A DNA stretch of 64,000 nucleotides from Dicaeum eximium. Taxonomy: Eukaryota; Chordata; Aves; Passeriformes; Dicaeidae. The translations under genes and the position numbers were made by a program. Under the pieces are notes generated by a model. It made no database searches. It saw nothing but the letters and a program-made list of their open reading frames with translations, and was not told the origin of the DNA. The DNA lies in assembly GCA_013396995.1 (NCBI GenBank), contig VWZP01006135.1:1-64000 (forward strand), in the 5' to 3' direction. Below, in pieces: positions 1-9,815 of the stretch. The stretch's first letter is position 1; each line of letters opens with the position of its first letter.

Positions 1-305
1 GAGCAGCTGTTCCAGGGCTCTGCAGCCTCCCAGGAAAGAAGTTCTTCCTTATGTTGAGGTGGAACTTGTTGTGTTTTAGGTTATGGCCATTGCTCCTCAT
101 CCTGTCACTGGCACCACTGAACAGAGTCTGGGACCATCCTCTGACACCCCTTGGAGATATATATATATTAATGAGATTCCTCTCTCAGTCCTCTCTTCTC
201 CAGACTGACCAGGCCCAACTCCCACAGTCTCTCCTCATCAGAGAGGTGCTCCAGACCCCTCATCAGCTTCATGGCCTCCACTGGACCCTCTGCAGCAGCT
301 CCTTG
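1..305 (-). mobile_element. CR1 LINE fragment (antisense to RNF2), cut by the window edge
   Basis: The sequence reads as the reverse complement of the CR1 3' region: aagttcttcct, then 'aggtggaactt', then 'ctctcctcatcagagaggtgctccagacc', then 'tccactggaccctctgcagcagctcc'. It lies in the intron before the RING exon. Confidence 0.8.
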
Positions 306-464
306 TTTTTATTGTGTATTGCAGAGCTGGCAGCAGTGGGGTTTTGTGTGCTTGATGTGTTTGTGTGTCGTGTCTCTTTGCTGCGTTTCCTTGGGTAAAA
401 CGCGCTGTCTCCATGAGGAAGGGATTCAGTCCCAGGAAAGAACCTTTCCTTTCTTTGCTGCCAG

Positions 465-625
465 GAAGCCATCACAGATGGCCTGGAGATCGTGGTGTCC
501 CCCCGGAGCCTGCACAGCGAGCTCATGTGTCCCATCTGCCTGGACATGCTCAAGAACACCATGACCACGAAGGAGTGTCTGCATCGCTTCTGCGCCGACT
601 GCATCATCACTGCCCTCAGGAGCGG
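465..625 (+). CDS. RNF2: RNF2 exon with the first six RING zinc ligands
   Basis: The acceptor 'gctgccag' ends at 464. The exon opens in phase 0 with [11 protein letters not shown], residue 30 onward in human numbering. It ends in a split glycine codon (gg|c) before the donor GTGTGT at 626. It encodes the Cys/His ligands of CPIC and CLHRFCADC. The donor runs straight into a G-rich minisatellite. Confidence 0.95.
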
Positions 626-3600
626 GTGTGTCAGCACTGCAGGGACACTGCCAGGGGACAGGGAGGGGACACTGCCAGGGCATGGGGTCAGGGGAGGCAC
701 TGTCAGGGGATCAAGGGGGACACTGCCAGGGAGGGGACACTGCCAAGGATGGGACACTGCCAGAGGACAAGAAGGGGATGCTGCCAGGGGCACTGTGGAG
801 GAAAGAAGGCTTGGACAGTCCATTGCATTTGAGGTGGAAGTGTCCATGGCAGGGGGTTGATGCGGGACAGTCACTGTGCACTGGGAGTTTCTGAATGTCC
901 AGTACACCTTTCAAATCCTGTTTTTCCATGTTCAGCCATCTCTGCAAGACAGATCAAATTGCTTCCTCATGAAAAATCATTTCATAATTCTGTTTCTTGC
1001 AAGGAGTTGAAGTACTTTTTTGGACTTCAGGTCCTTAGATCCAGTAACAGTAAAACAAAAATACACATTACTGACAAAAATAGGTTTCATTTCCCTTATT
1101 CTTCCTTTTCCTAATAATACATTTCAAATTATATGGTCTTCAACCATTTCAAGTTATGTGTCCTGTGAGTGTCAGAAATCATGGAATCATAGAATCCCAG
1201 AATGGTTTGTCTTGGAAGGAACTATAAAGCTCACCCCTGCCATGGGGCAGGGACACCTTCCACTAGCCCAGCTTATTCCAAGCCCTGTCCAACCTGGCCT
1301 TGGACACTTGCAGGGATCCAGGGGCAGCCACAGCTTCTCTGGGCACGCTGTGCCAGGGCCTCACCACCTTCACAGGGAAGAATTTCCTCCTAAGACTGTG
1401 CCTCAGTATAATTTCCATTTGACATCCATTTATTCTAGGTAAAAATCCATCCAGAAAATGGAGAGAAGAAGGGAACATGGGACTTCTGATCTCTTCAGTC
1501 TAAACAGTTTGCTCAAACATACTTTAAAATAAAAGAGCAGCAGGGAGAGACATGTTTGGGATTTTTAAGTATCTGCAACTACCTGATCTGTCAAGACACA
1601 GAAGCCCCTTTCCAGATTTACTATAAATACTGAGTCTTAGCGAGCAGTTTCACCAAGAATGGAAGCAACAGGGCAGAGTTTTGTTACTGCTGGAGAGTTA
1701 AGTGTTGTTTGTTTCCTTCTTGTCCACGTCCAGCAACAAAGAATGTCCCACATGTCGCAAAAAGCTCGTTTCAAAAAGATCCCTGCGGCCAGACCCCAAT
1801 TTCGACGCTCTCATCAGCAAGATTTACCCGAGCCGGGATGAGTACGAGGCTCATCAGGAGAGGGTGCTGGCCAGGATCAGCAAGCACAACAACCAGCAAG
1901 CCCTGAGTCACAGCATCGAGGAGGGATTAAAGATTCAGGCTATGAACAGGTACATAATGACCTCGTTTGTCTTTAGGCTAAAAATACAATGCCTGTCCTC
2001 TTGCCCTGTGGAGCTTGAGAATCTTCTCTCCTCTGATATCTGCCAAAACAATTTTTAAACTTTGGCAAAAGAATTTTTAACCTTTTGTCTACTATCAGAA
2101 ATCTCTGTATCACACCCTGTGACTTCTGTGGCAGCCTGATAAAAACTTCAGCTTAGCTTTACCCAATTATGGCTGTCATGTCTTAGTTAAGAAACCATAA
2201 TACCATAAATCCTGTACCAAAATGCTACCCTTACATGCCAATAAATGCACAGAATACCAGGACTTGGGGCTTAGTTGTGACTTAATTCACAGGCTGGAAT
2301 ATGTGGTGTTTACACCATGGTGAAATTCCAGATGTGCATTTAAACCTAAGAGAGCCAGCTGGGAGAGAGGCCCCAAACTTTGCATGATAAAGCATGGTGT
2401 GATTTAATAATTCTAATCGTGTGTGGATCCATGCTTGGATGAAAATAATGGTCTGCAATTGCCTGAAAAACAACTGTGTGAAGTTAAAATAGTCTTAAAA
2501 CATAGCTAAAAGGCATTTGAGGGACATGAAAAAATGAATAGTTCTGTCTGTGAGTATCTTTTTCTACTAAGGAATTAATATTAGTAACTTTTTTATCTTC
2601 AAATCTCTCTGAAATGTTCAGTGCTTGCATGTGCACATGCCTCACTTGGGGAAGGAGGTCTGTTGTGACCTGGGTGGATTCTGGATGGCTCAGGGTGTAT
2701 CTCAGCCTCTTTGTGGGCAGGTTGCAGCGGGGCAAGAAGCAGCAGATTGAGAATGGCAGCGGGGCCGAGGACAATGGTGACAGCTCCCACTGCAGCAACG
2801 CCTCCACGCACAGCAACCAGGAAGCAGGGCCCAGCAACAAGAGGACCAAAACCTCAGATGACTCTGGGCTGGAGCTGGACAACAACAACACCACTGTGGC
2901 CATAGATCCCGTGATGGACGGGGCCAGTGAGATCGAGCTGGTGTTCAGGCCTCACCCCACCCTCATGGAGAACGATGACAGTGCACAGACAAGGTCAGTG
3001 GCCCCTTGCCATCTCCAGGTGTTCTGCTGCTATTTCCTGGTGCTTTCGTTTTCCATCACTTCTTGGGGCTTCTGAACATCAATTTACTTCAGTCATACCA
3101 CATCCTGCGTAACTGCATCACAGGGTGGTTTGAAGTGGCAGGGACCTTAAAGCCCATCCAGTGCCACCCCCTGCCATGGGCAGGGACACCTTCAACTAGC
3201 CCAGGGTGCTCCAAGCCCCATCCAGCCTGGCCTTGGACACTTCCAGGGATCCAACAGCAGCTACAGCTTCTCTGGGCACCCTGTGCCAAGGACAGATGCA
3301 AATAAGCACTCTTCCCTTCTTTCTGTTCCAATTCAGGTAGATAGTACTGCTCAACTATTATAAAAATACAGTCATAAGCTGTTTTAAGCATGTGATCACA
3401 AATAAAGCTATTTTTAAGGTTTTCTAGCACTGCTGTCCAGTAGTGGGATGACGGTGTTATATTAGCCCCTTTCTACTTACTCTGAGATTCTTTGGGAATA
3501 AACAAACATTGTGTAAGTGTCAGCAGTTTTCAGGGCAGCTTTGTGTCAGCAGGATTTACAGGCTGGCAGCTTTTCCTGACATTTTTTTGTTCATAATGCA

Positions 3601-4794
3601 GTCCAAGCACAGATTGCAAGTTTTGGCTCATAGCAGAGAGTAGTTTTATGGTGTTTCCTCAGGTCTTTCCTTGGCTTTCTCTGCTGATGAGACATCTCTG
3701 TGATGTGTGTAAATCTATGTGAAGCTTCAGCTGGGAACTGTCTCTAAAGGCCTTTTCACAGCTGATGTTTAATATTTGGGGCGTTGCAGATGACTTTTCA
3801 CAGAATTCACAGAATCACAAGGTTGGAAGAGACCTTCAAGATCATGAAGTCCAACCCATGCCCTAACACCGCAACTAAACCATGGCACCGAGTGCCATAT
3901 CCAGGCTTTTTTTAAACACATCCAGGGTGGTGACTCCACCACCTCCCCAAGCAGGCCATTCCAGAACTTTATCATCCTTTCAGTGAAAAATTTTTTCCTA
4001 ATATCCAGCCTGTATTTCCCTTGAGGCAGCTGTGTCCTCTGGTTCTGTCTCACAGAACGTTTTCGCACAGCTGCTGCTCAGTGATGACTGCTGATCTGTG
4101 TTCCTGCTGTCACAGGTACATCAAGACCTCGGGCAATGCCACGGTTGATCACCTGTCCAAGTACCTGGCAGTGAGACTGGCCTTGGAGGAGCTGCGGAGC
4201 AAAGGCGAGTCCAACCAGATGAACCTGGACACGGCCAGTGAGAAGCAGTACACCATCTACATCGCCACCGCCGCCGGCCAGTTCACCGTAAGCACCGCCC
4301 CGCCCCTGTCACCTGGCCAGCCACAGCCCTCCCTGCACCTCTGCTCAAATCCACGCAGCTGGGCTCAGGGTAAAAGTCATGGCACCAGCTTATTCAGCAG
4401 CAGATCTGTTGCTTTTTGGCAAAAACTTGGTCGGTAGAAAAGGAGGCGTGGAAATTACTTGGGGAAAATGCAGTGATGGCACCAATCGTGACCTGGGTTA
4501 TGCCATGCTTTTCCAATTAAAATTGAAGAGTGAAAACTATCACTTCACTCAAGAATTTTTTAAACTTGTAACTTATGCCACATTATTGGTGACTCCTTCA
4601 AGTCTACACATTCAAGTATTGATTTAAGTAGCCTGTTTTACATCACGACATCAGATTACCTCATTTGTTCCCATTTTGCTGTTTTCTTCTAGGTGCTAAA
4701 TGGGTCCTTTTCCCTGGAACTGGTCAGTGAGAAGTACTGGAAAGTGAACAAACCCATGGAACTGTACTATGCCCCCACCAAGGAGCACAAATAA
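465..4794 (+). CDS. RNF2: RNF2 (RING1B), E3 ubiquitin ligase of Polycomb repressive complex 1; 5' partial
   Basis: The five terminal coding exons are 465-625, 1734-1949, 2721-2993, 4116-4287 and 4693-4794 (stop TAA 4792-4794). Phases join exactly and give 307 residues, which with the missing 29-residue N-terminus equals the 336 of human RNF2. The first exons encode a C3HC4 RING finger (CPICLDM, then CLHRFCADC, then CPTC). The middle exon is a Ser/Asn/Glu-rich linker with KRTK, and the last two exons encode the C-terminal RAWUL ubiquitin-like fold. In known biology RNF2 pairs with a PCGF protein such as BMI1 and monoubiquitinates histone H2A at K119 in the nucleus. The RAWUL domain binds CBX or RYBP. 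The protein is almost invariant from mammals to birds, and only a few linker residues differ here (for example [10 protein letters not shown]). The start codon is outside the window. RING1 is the paralogue, but the linker and C-terminus match RNF2. Confidence 0.97.
635..800. repeat. Degenerate G-rich minisatellite (ggggacactgcca)n
   Basis: Irregular copies of a unit around GGGACACTGCCAGGG repeat from about ten bases after the RNF2 donor at 626. Spacing varies and several copies are degenerate. Many GGG/GGGG runs make the coding strand able to form G-quadruplexes in principle. Confidence 0.85.
1182..1400 (-). mobile_element. CR1 LINE tail (- strand)
   Basis: It starts with 'ggaatcatagaatcccagaatgg' type sequence, which is the reverse complement of the CR1 3' end. 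It continues through 'ccatggggcagggacacc' and 'cttggacacttgcagggatcc'. It lies in the RNF2 intron between the two RING exons. Confidence 0.88.
1734..1949 (+). CDS. RNF2: RNF2 exon completing the RING (CPTC) and the basic arm
   Basis: The acceptor is 'cacgtccag' (ends 1733) and the donor is 'aacag|gtacat' at 1950. The exon encodes [17 protein letters not shown] and then the conserved helix up to IQAMNR. It provides the last two zinc-binding cysteines of the RING and the basic stretch that in RING1B contacts the nucleosome and the PCGF partner. Confidence 0.95.
2721..2993 (+). CDS. RNF2: RNF2 linker exon
   Basis: The acceptor 'gtgggcag' ends at 2720 and the donor 'caag|gtcagtg' starts at 2994. 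The exon encodes the low-complexity linker [14 protein letters not shown] through SAQTR, which is rich in Ser, Asn and acidic residues. It joins the RING to the RAWUL domain and is the least conserved part of the protein. Confidence 0.94.
3113..3292 (-). mobile_element. CR1 LINE tail (- strand)
   Basis: It contains 'cagggaccttaaagcccatc', 'ccatgggcagggacacc' and 'ttggacacttccagggatcc'. It belongs to the same subfamily as the copy at 1182 and lies in the intron after the RNF2 linker exon. Confidence 0.85.
3795..4060 (-). mobile_element. CR1 LINE tail (- strand), different subfamily
   Basis: It reads 'cacagaatcacaaggttgga', 'catggcaccgagtgccat', 'ccagggtggtgactccacc' and 'gaggcagctgtgtcctctgg'. 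It ends about 55 bases before the RNF2 exon at 4116. Confidence 0.88.
4116..4794 (+). CDS. RNF2: RNF2 last two coding exons (RAWUL domain)
   Basis: Exon 4116-4287 starts [18 protein letters not shown] and ends ...GQFT at donor ACC|GTAAGC. Exon 4693-4794 (acceptor 'ttcttctag') encodes [16 protein letters not shown] to KEHK and the stop. Together they form the ubiquitin-like RAWUL fold that binds CBX C-boxes or RYBP/YAF2. The intron between them (4288-4692) shows nothing else recognisable. Confidence 0.95.
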
Positions 4795-6960
4795 GTGCTG
4801 GGAAACTGGGATGGAACTAACTCTTTTTATAGCTACAACTTCTTTAATATTAAAATAAGGCACCACCAGTATCTTCATGGACAGCACACGTGGTGCCTTC
4901 AGGCACTCTCAGTATACTCAGTAATATAACTAGACAGTATTCTGGGCTGTATTTATTTTAGTCTTTGGGTTGGGTTTTTTGGTTTTTCCCTAGGAGACTA
5001 AATGACCTCCAGTGCATTCCAGTGTTTGAGATGCTTTTTTGTTCCTAATGCATGATATCTGATCCAGTGTTCCGGTTTGGAATGGCTTCGTTTTGTCCAG
5101 ATAAATCTGGATTTCTGCTCCATGGGACACAGTTACAGTAGCATCTGTGAAGTGTGGAGTGTTGGGTGGCCAAGGAGGTCTGTTCAATAGTAGCATATGC
5201 CAAGGAATGTGCTAAATGTTGGAGTCTGTTGACTGTTACCATCTGAAGAATTGAATGGTAGAGAATGCATTTGGGATAGTCTTGCAGCTAGAGGTAATCT
5301 GATTCCCTAGGAAAGGTTCATTAAGACATTTTCTTGTGAACAAAGGTGAATTTTGCATCTTGTGAGAGCTATTGCTGCCCATGGCAGGGGCTTGGATGGA
5401 GATGGTGTTTAAGGTTCATTCTAAGTCCAGCCATCCTGGGATTCTGGGATTCCAAAGAGAGCTGGAGTGAGAAAATTGACACTTTAAAACCTTGCTGTTT
5501 ACTGGGCTGAATTTAATACTTCAGTGCAAGGTGGTTAATCAGATTGGTTTGGTTTTGTTTTTAATGGCCATTTCAGTCAAAAAACACCTAAAACACCCCA
5601 AACCCGTAACTCTTCCCCAAGCAGGTCATGCCAGTTTTGATTCTTGCCTGGCCCCTCCTGCAATGTTGCCCTGTCCTCACAGCTGAACTGAAGGAAATCT
5701 GGATGTTTCATAGCCCTGCTCTGTTCCCTGGAGTAGGATCTCTGTTGTGAATGTGCTATAAAGAACTGTCCAGAAAGGGGATTTGCTTTAACAAAAAAGT
5801 TAAGTTCCAGCACATGGCCATCAAAATGCTTTGCTCTGGGGAATTGAGCCACCCCAGCAGGGATCTTTTCCCAGTGTCAGTGTGAGTAGGGAAGACTTCA
5901 ACTGTAAGCTGCTCCAAGATTCTACTCTTGTTACCTTGCCATAGCTTTAACAAACATGGCTTAGCACTTTGGAAGACAACTTCAGTACTTGACAGAGTTT
6001 ACCATTTAGTGTCTTACCTTCAGGCTCAAGTTTCCCAACATGGCAGTGGGCTGTGCTGTAGGGCCTGGTAGCTGCTGGTCGTTTGCACGTACAGCCCCTG
6101 TACCCTGCTTCTGGACCTTGCTGTGGCTCTGAGGGGGCAGCTTGACCTGTCCCATGTCCTGTCTGAAGGGAAGCTGTCACCTCGAGGTTCCCTTTGCTCT
6201 AAGACTTGCTGATGAACCCTTCTCTGTTTGCCCCCGAGGCTCAAAGCAAAGAGTTGGTGGTAGGTGGGGAGCACCAGGCTTTACTCCACATGGTGTGATT
6301 TACACTCCTCCTGTGTCCTGCCTGGACTCCCACTGGCTTTGGCATGTGATACAAAAGTATTCTGTTGCTCGGGGATTCTCCTGGGAAGGATTTACCCTTC
6401 CCTGGCTCTGGGCTTTCCTAGCACTTGTAAATAATGTCCCTTCTGGCTGCTGTTCAGATCAGCTTTATCCCACTGTGGAAACTGCACAGGCTTCTTTGAG
6501 TAACTTAATTATTTCTTCTGACTGGAGAGCCTTGGGCTTTTGTGACATGAAATGGAAGTGTTCAGGCCCCAGAGCACAGAGGGGCAGCTGTTAGGGACCT
6601 GTTTTTGCTGACTTTGTGAAGCGTTGCTGTATAGACTGTAGTGCATGTCCACAGAATATAATGGGGGGTGGGGGAGTGGCTGTGCTAAATGCTTTAAAGT
6701 TTCTGGGGAAAACTTCTAGATTAGTGCCAGCATCCCTCCTGGGGGGAGCTGAGGGGAGGTACAGTCCCTTAAGCAAGAGAGGTGTTGTGAAGCTGAGCAG
6801 TCTGTCTAGGAGCTGTCACTTTGTCTCCAGTTCTTTTGAAAAGCGTGAGAGAATGTGAAGCTTTTATTTTCATGTTGTAGTGAATTTCTTGATTATTTAT
6901 GTTCTTTAAATATTATATATATAATGTAGTTGTTTGATTAAACATTGATTGCACTGTGAC
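4795..6960 (+). other. RNF2: RNF2 3' UTR and probable polyadenylation region
   Basis: No coding exon follows the stop. ATTAAA at 6937-6942 sits in an AT-rich tract and is followed by GT-rich sequence (about 7040-7050), so the main mRNA end is probably near 6960. A second ATTAAA at 4849-4854 could give a very short 3' UTR. A CR1 tail lies inside at about 5375-5452. The true end needs RNA evidence. Confidence 0.55.
5375..5452 (+). mobile_element. CR1 LINE 3' end (+ strand), in the RNF2 3' UTR
   Basis: It reads 'cccatggcaggggcttggat', a 'ttaaggttcattctaagtcc' segment and 'tgggattctgggattcc', the sense CR1 3' terminus with the short direct end repeat. Confidence 0.7.
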
Positions 6961-9329
6961 TCTTTAGTGCTATAAACTATTTTATTTTCAAAATGCCATT
7001 ACTCTTCCTCCTTTAAAAGCCATGTTCTATTGTAAGTACATAATGTGTGTTACGTACGGGTAAGCCTAGTATCCAACTAAAGTATCTCCTATCCAACTGA
7101 AGTCCCACTGAAATGCTCAAATTGACAATAAAAGCAAAAATGTTATCAACAACCTGCTGGGAATTGCAGTGCTGCTTCCTCTTGTGGTTGATTGAGGACC
7201 CCCTTGAGGCAGTGCTTGTGTTCGTGCTGCCTGGGGCTGTGCAGGTGCAGCTCAGCTCCACCAGTGGTGGCTGTTACAGTCCCTGGGAGCAGCTCAGCTC
7301 CTGAGCCTTGAGTGAGAAATAGGGGCACACAGAAGGTATCAGCCTTTTCACTGACCTGGCAGAGGTGCTGCTGTTCCAACCAGATCCTGCAGCCTGAGGA
7401 AGGAGATGAAGGATTTTCACAGCACTCTGGTTAAACCCAACAACTCTGGGTGCATTGAACTATGAGGCAACTTCAGCAGCAGAGAGCAACTGTAATGAAC
7501 CCCTTCAGCTGAGGTGCATTCTTTAGAGAGATCAAGTTTTGTTCCTTTCCTTGTTTTCTCTCTACATTCATCACAACTTTTAACCAGAGGATGCACCTTG
7601 AGTTAAGAGGCAGTGCTTGAGTATGCCCAGTGTGTTTCTTGAGATGCACTGAACATGAACGCTCTGACTGACGAGATCCTGCTGCTCTCTGGGCTACCAC
7701 TGGTGACCCAAATTGCCTCTGAACAGCTTCAACTCCCAGAAAGCTTCCTTCAATCACAGCTAAACAAGGAAACACCCCATGGGTAGGAGGATCTGTCCCT
7801 CAGGTACAGAGCAGTAGAGGTGACACTGTACTGCCCATACTGGTACCTGGATCATATCCTACAGCGTAATTTTCCTGTGTCCTCTGGCATTTATTCTCCA
7901 GCCTGCTGTTCAGCTGATGGCCTTGCACTGATTGTCCTCAGGCTTCCAGCAGTTGATCAGTTGTGATTTTCTTAAGGACAAGCCACTTGCAGAAACACCT
8001 TGGTCCAACAAAGATCTGCTGAAGATCTGTCTTTGGTGCCTGGCACAGCACTGGGTACTGGCTGCTCCAAGAAGTGACAGGGAAGAGCTGTGACTTTGCC
8101 ACCACCTCCTGCATTATCCTCACCTACTTCCAGTCTGTCTTCCACTGTAACAGCCAATCTGGCCATGTGGATCAGTGCAAGGAGGAACAAGATGTCCTAA
8201 GCTCCAGACCCAAACCAACAGTAATGTTCTGTCAGCCGATTATGGCAGGACTGACCCTACCTGATCAACAGCAGAGACAACTGCTCAATAGCAAGAGAAT
8301 TCTCAGAGGCCTGAGTTACAAACACCCCTTCAGCTGGTCCCTGACAACAGGCAAAACCCCACCCCAGATTACAACAGAGGAAAAGAGCCCAGATTGTACA
8401 GACAAGTCTGAATTTCACTTCTTCTGCCCCTCCAGACACCTGGGAATAGTTGCCAACACTCTATCCACTTAAAAACCCAAAAATGTCACCAGGGAAAGTG
8501 AAATTCTCTCCTTCCATTTAGCTTTCCAATGTGCTCCCACGTGATCTCTGGAAAAGAACTGTAAGCACTACATTTTTGAAGGAAACTTTGTTGCTTTATC
8601 ACTGACTCAAGAACCCTTCAGTGGGTTCTTCCTTTTTGAAGTTAGAAAAAAGAGTAACTCTCCACCAAAGCAATCTGGAATTGAACAGAGTGGAAGAAGC
8701 AGCAACTTCTGGCCTGACAGGAACATAGGATGTTTTGCATCATCAGGAGTGTATTAGTCATCTTACTTCTATTATAAAGTTTTAGAGATGGGTAAGGATA
8801 ATAACCCCTCATATTCTGCTCTTACATAAAAATAACACTGTGGGCCACGCTGAACACCAAAACTTGAGAGAAACAGCAACCACTGCTGACAGCTGTTCCA
8901 GTGGAATACACAGAGATACCAGAACTAAGCGTGGGGGAAAGAAAGGACAAAAGCAAGCTCATTTGGCTGGAATGCTGCCATGTATTTAAGGAAACCAGAA
9001 CTGCCAACACCTGGCAGCTTTGCTCGTTCACAGAAGAGATCTTAGCTCAGAGTAACTACTGACAACTCACCACAAAACTTCACCTGAACGTCCACTGTGG
9101 TCCCTTGTCCCTGTACCTTTTGCAGCACACAACCACTGTAAGCTCTGAGCAGACAACTACCTAGAGTGACTACACAATTCACTACGGTTTGGTTACAAAC
9201 TGAAGTTCAGTAGCAGCCATGTCACCGCTCCTTCCCCTTCTCCTGGGATCAACTCCTGCCTGAAGGCAGAACCCTGGAAACAGACCTGAATGCAGAGTTA
9301 TATCTGCAACCTGGAGCTACAGCTGCACC
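6961..9329. other. Intergenic region between the convergent RNF2 and TRMT1L 3' ends
   Basis: I find no exon of either neighbour, no recognised repeat family and no convincing ORF; the open frames here are short and have no family motif. The part nearest 9330 may still belong to a longer TRMT1L 3' UTR. Confidence 0.5.
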
Positions 9330-9815
9330 CAGGCAGGACTGCCTGGCTTTTATTCAGAGGACATTTTCTCCTGTGCTATTTTCTTACCTTAACGTGCCTC
9401 CTCTCTGGATCATAACTGGCCAGGTTTTAGGAATGATGCCTTTTAGGAATAGGCTGTTTCACAATAATCTCATATTCCAAAATGCTGAACACTTTTGGCC
9501 CAGTCCCCCGCTCCTAGATGCTGTGCTGGCAGTAAGGCTTGGACAGACTGGGAAGCAGCCTCCATGCCTCAGTGTGAAAAGGAGGTGAGCATAAAAGCAG
9601 GTAACTCCACAGCCTTACCACAGTGCTGGTTCTGTGACCACAGCCATGCTGGTGCCAGGAGTTCTGCTGAGTTCTGCTACCTAAGTCTAAACTGTCTCTT
9701 TGAAATACAACAGGCAGCTCAAAACAGTCAAACTCCAGCTTGGGAGGAAGGAGTGGCTTACTGGAACAGGGTGTGCTGGAAGTCTGTAACATCCTGATGA
9801 ACAAACCCATCTGCA
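9330..9815 (-). other. TRMT1L: Probable TRMT1L 3' UTR
   Basis: This lies directly downstream (on the - strand) of the TRMT1L stop at 9816-9818. A canonical AATAAA on the - strand is at 9348-9353 (read as tttatt on +), so a mRNA end near 9330 is likely. The sequence is otherwise unremarkable. Confidence 0.45.

Noticed and set aside
835..865. Short 'tccatggcagggggttgat' resembling a CR1 end
   Set aside because: It is too short to separate from chance next to the minisatellite.
1702..1733. Upstream ATG frame before the second RING exon of RNF2
   Set aside because: It is read-through into the intron. The acceptor 'cacgtccag' at 1733 and the NKECPTC match fix the exon start.
8074..8472. Open frame of 132 codons on the + strand between RNF2 and TRMT1L
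   Set aside because: There is no family motif and no splice or codon signature, and overlapping frames of similar size occur on the other strand.
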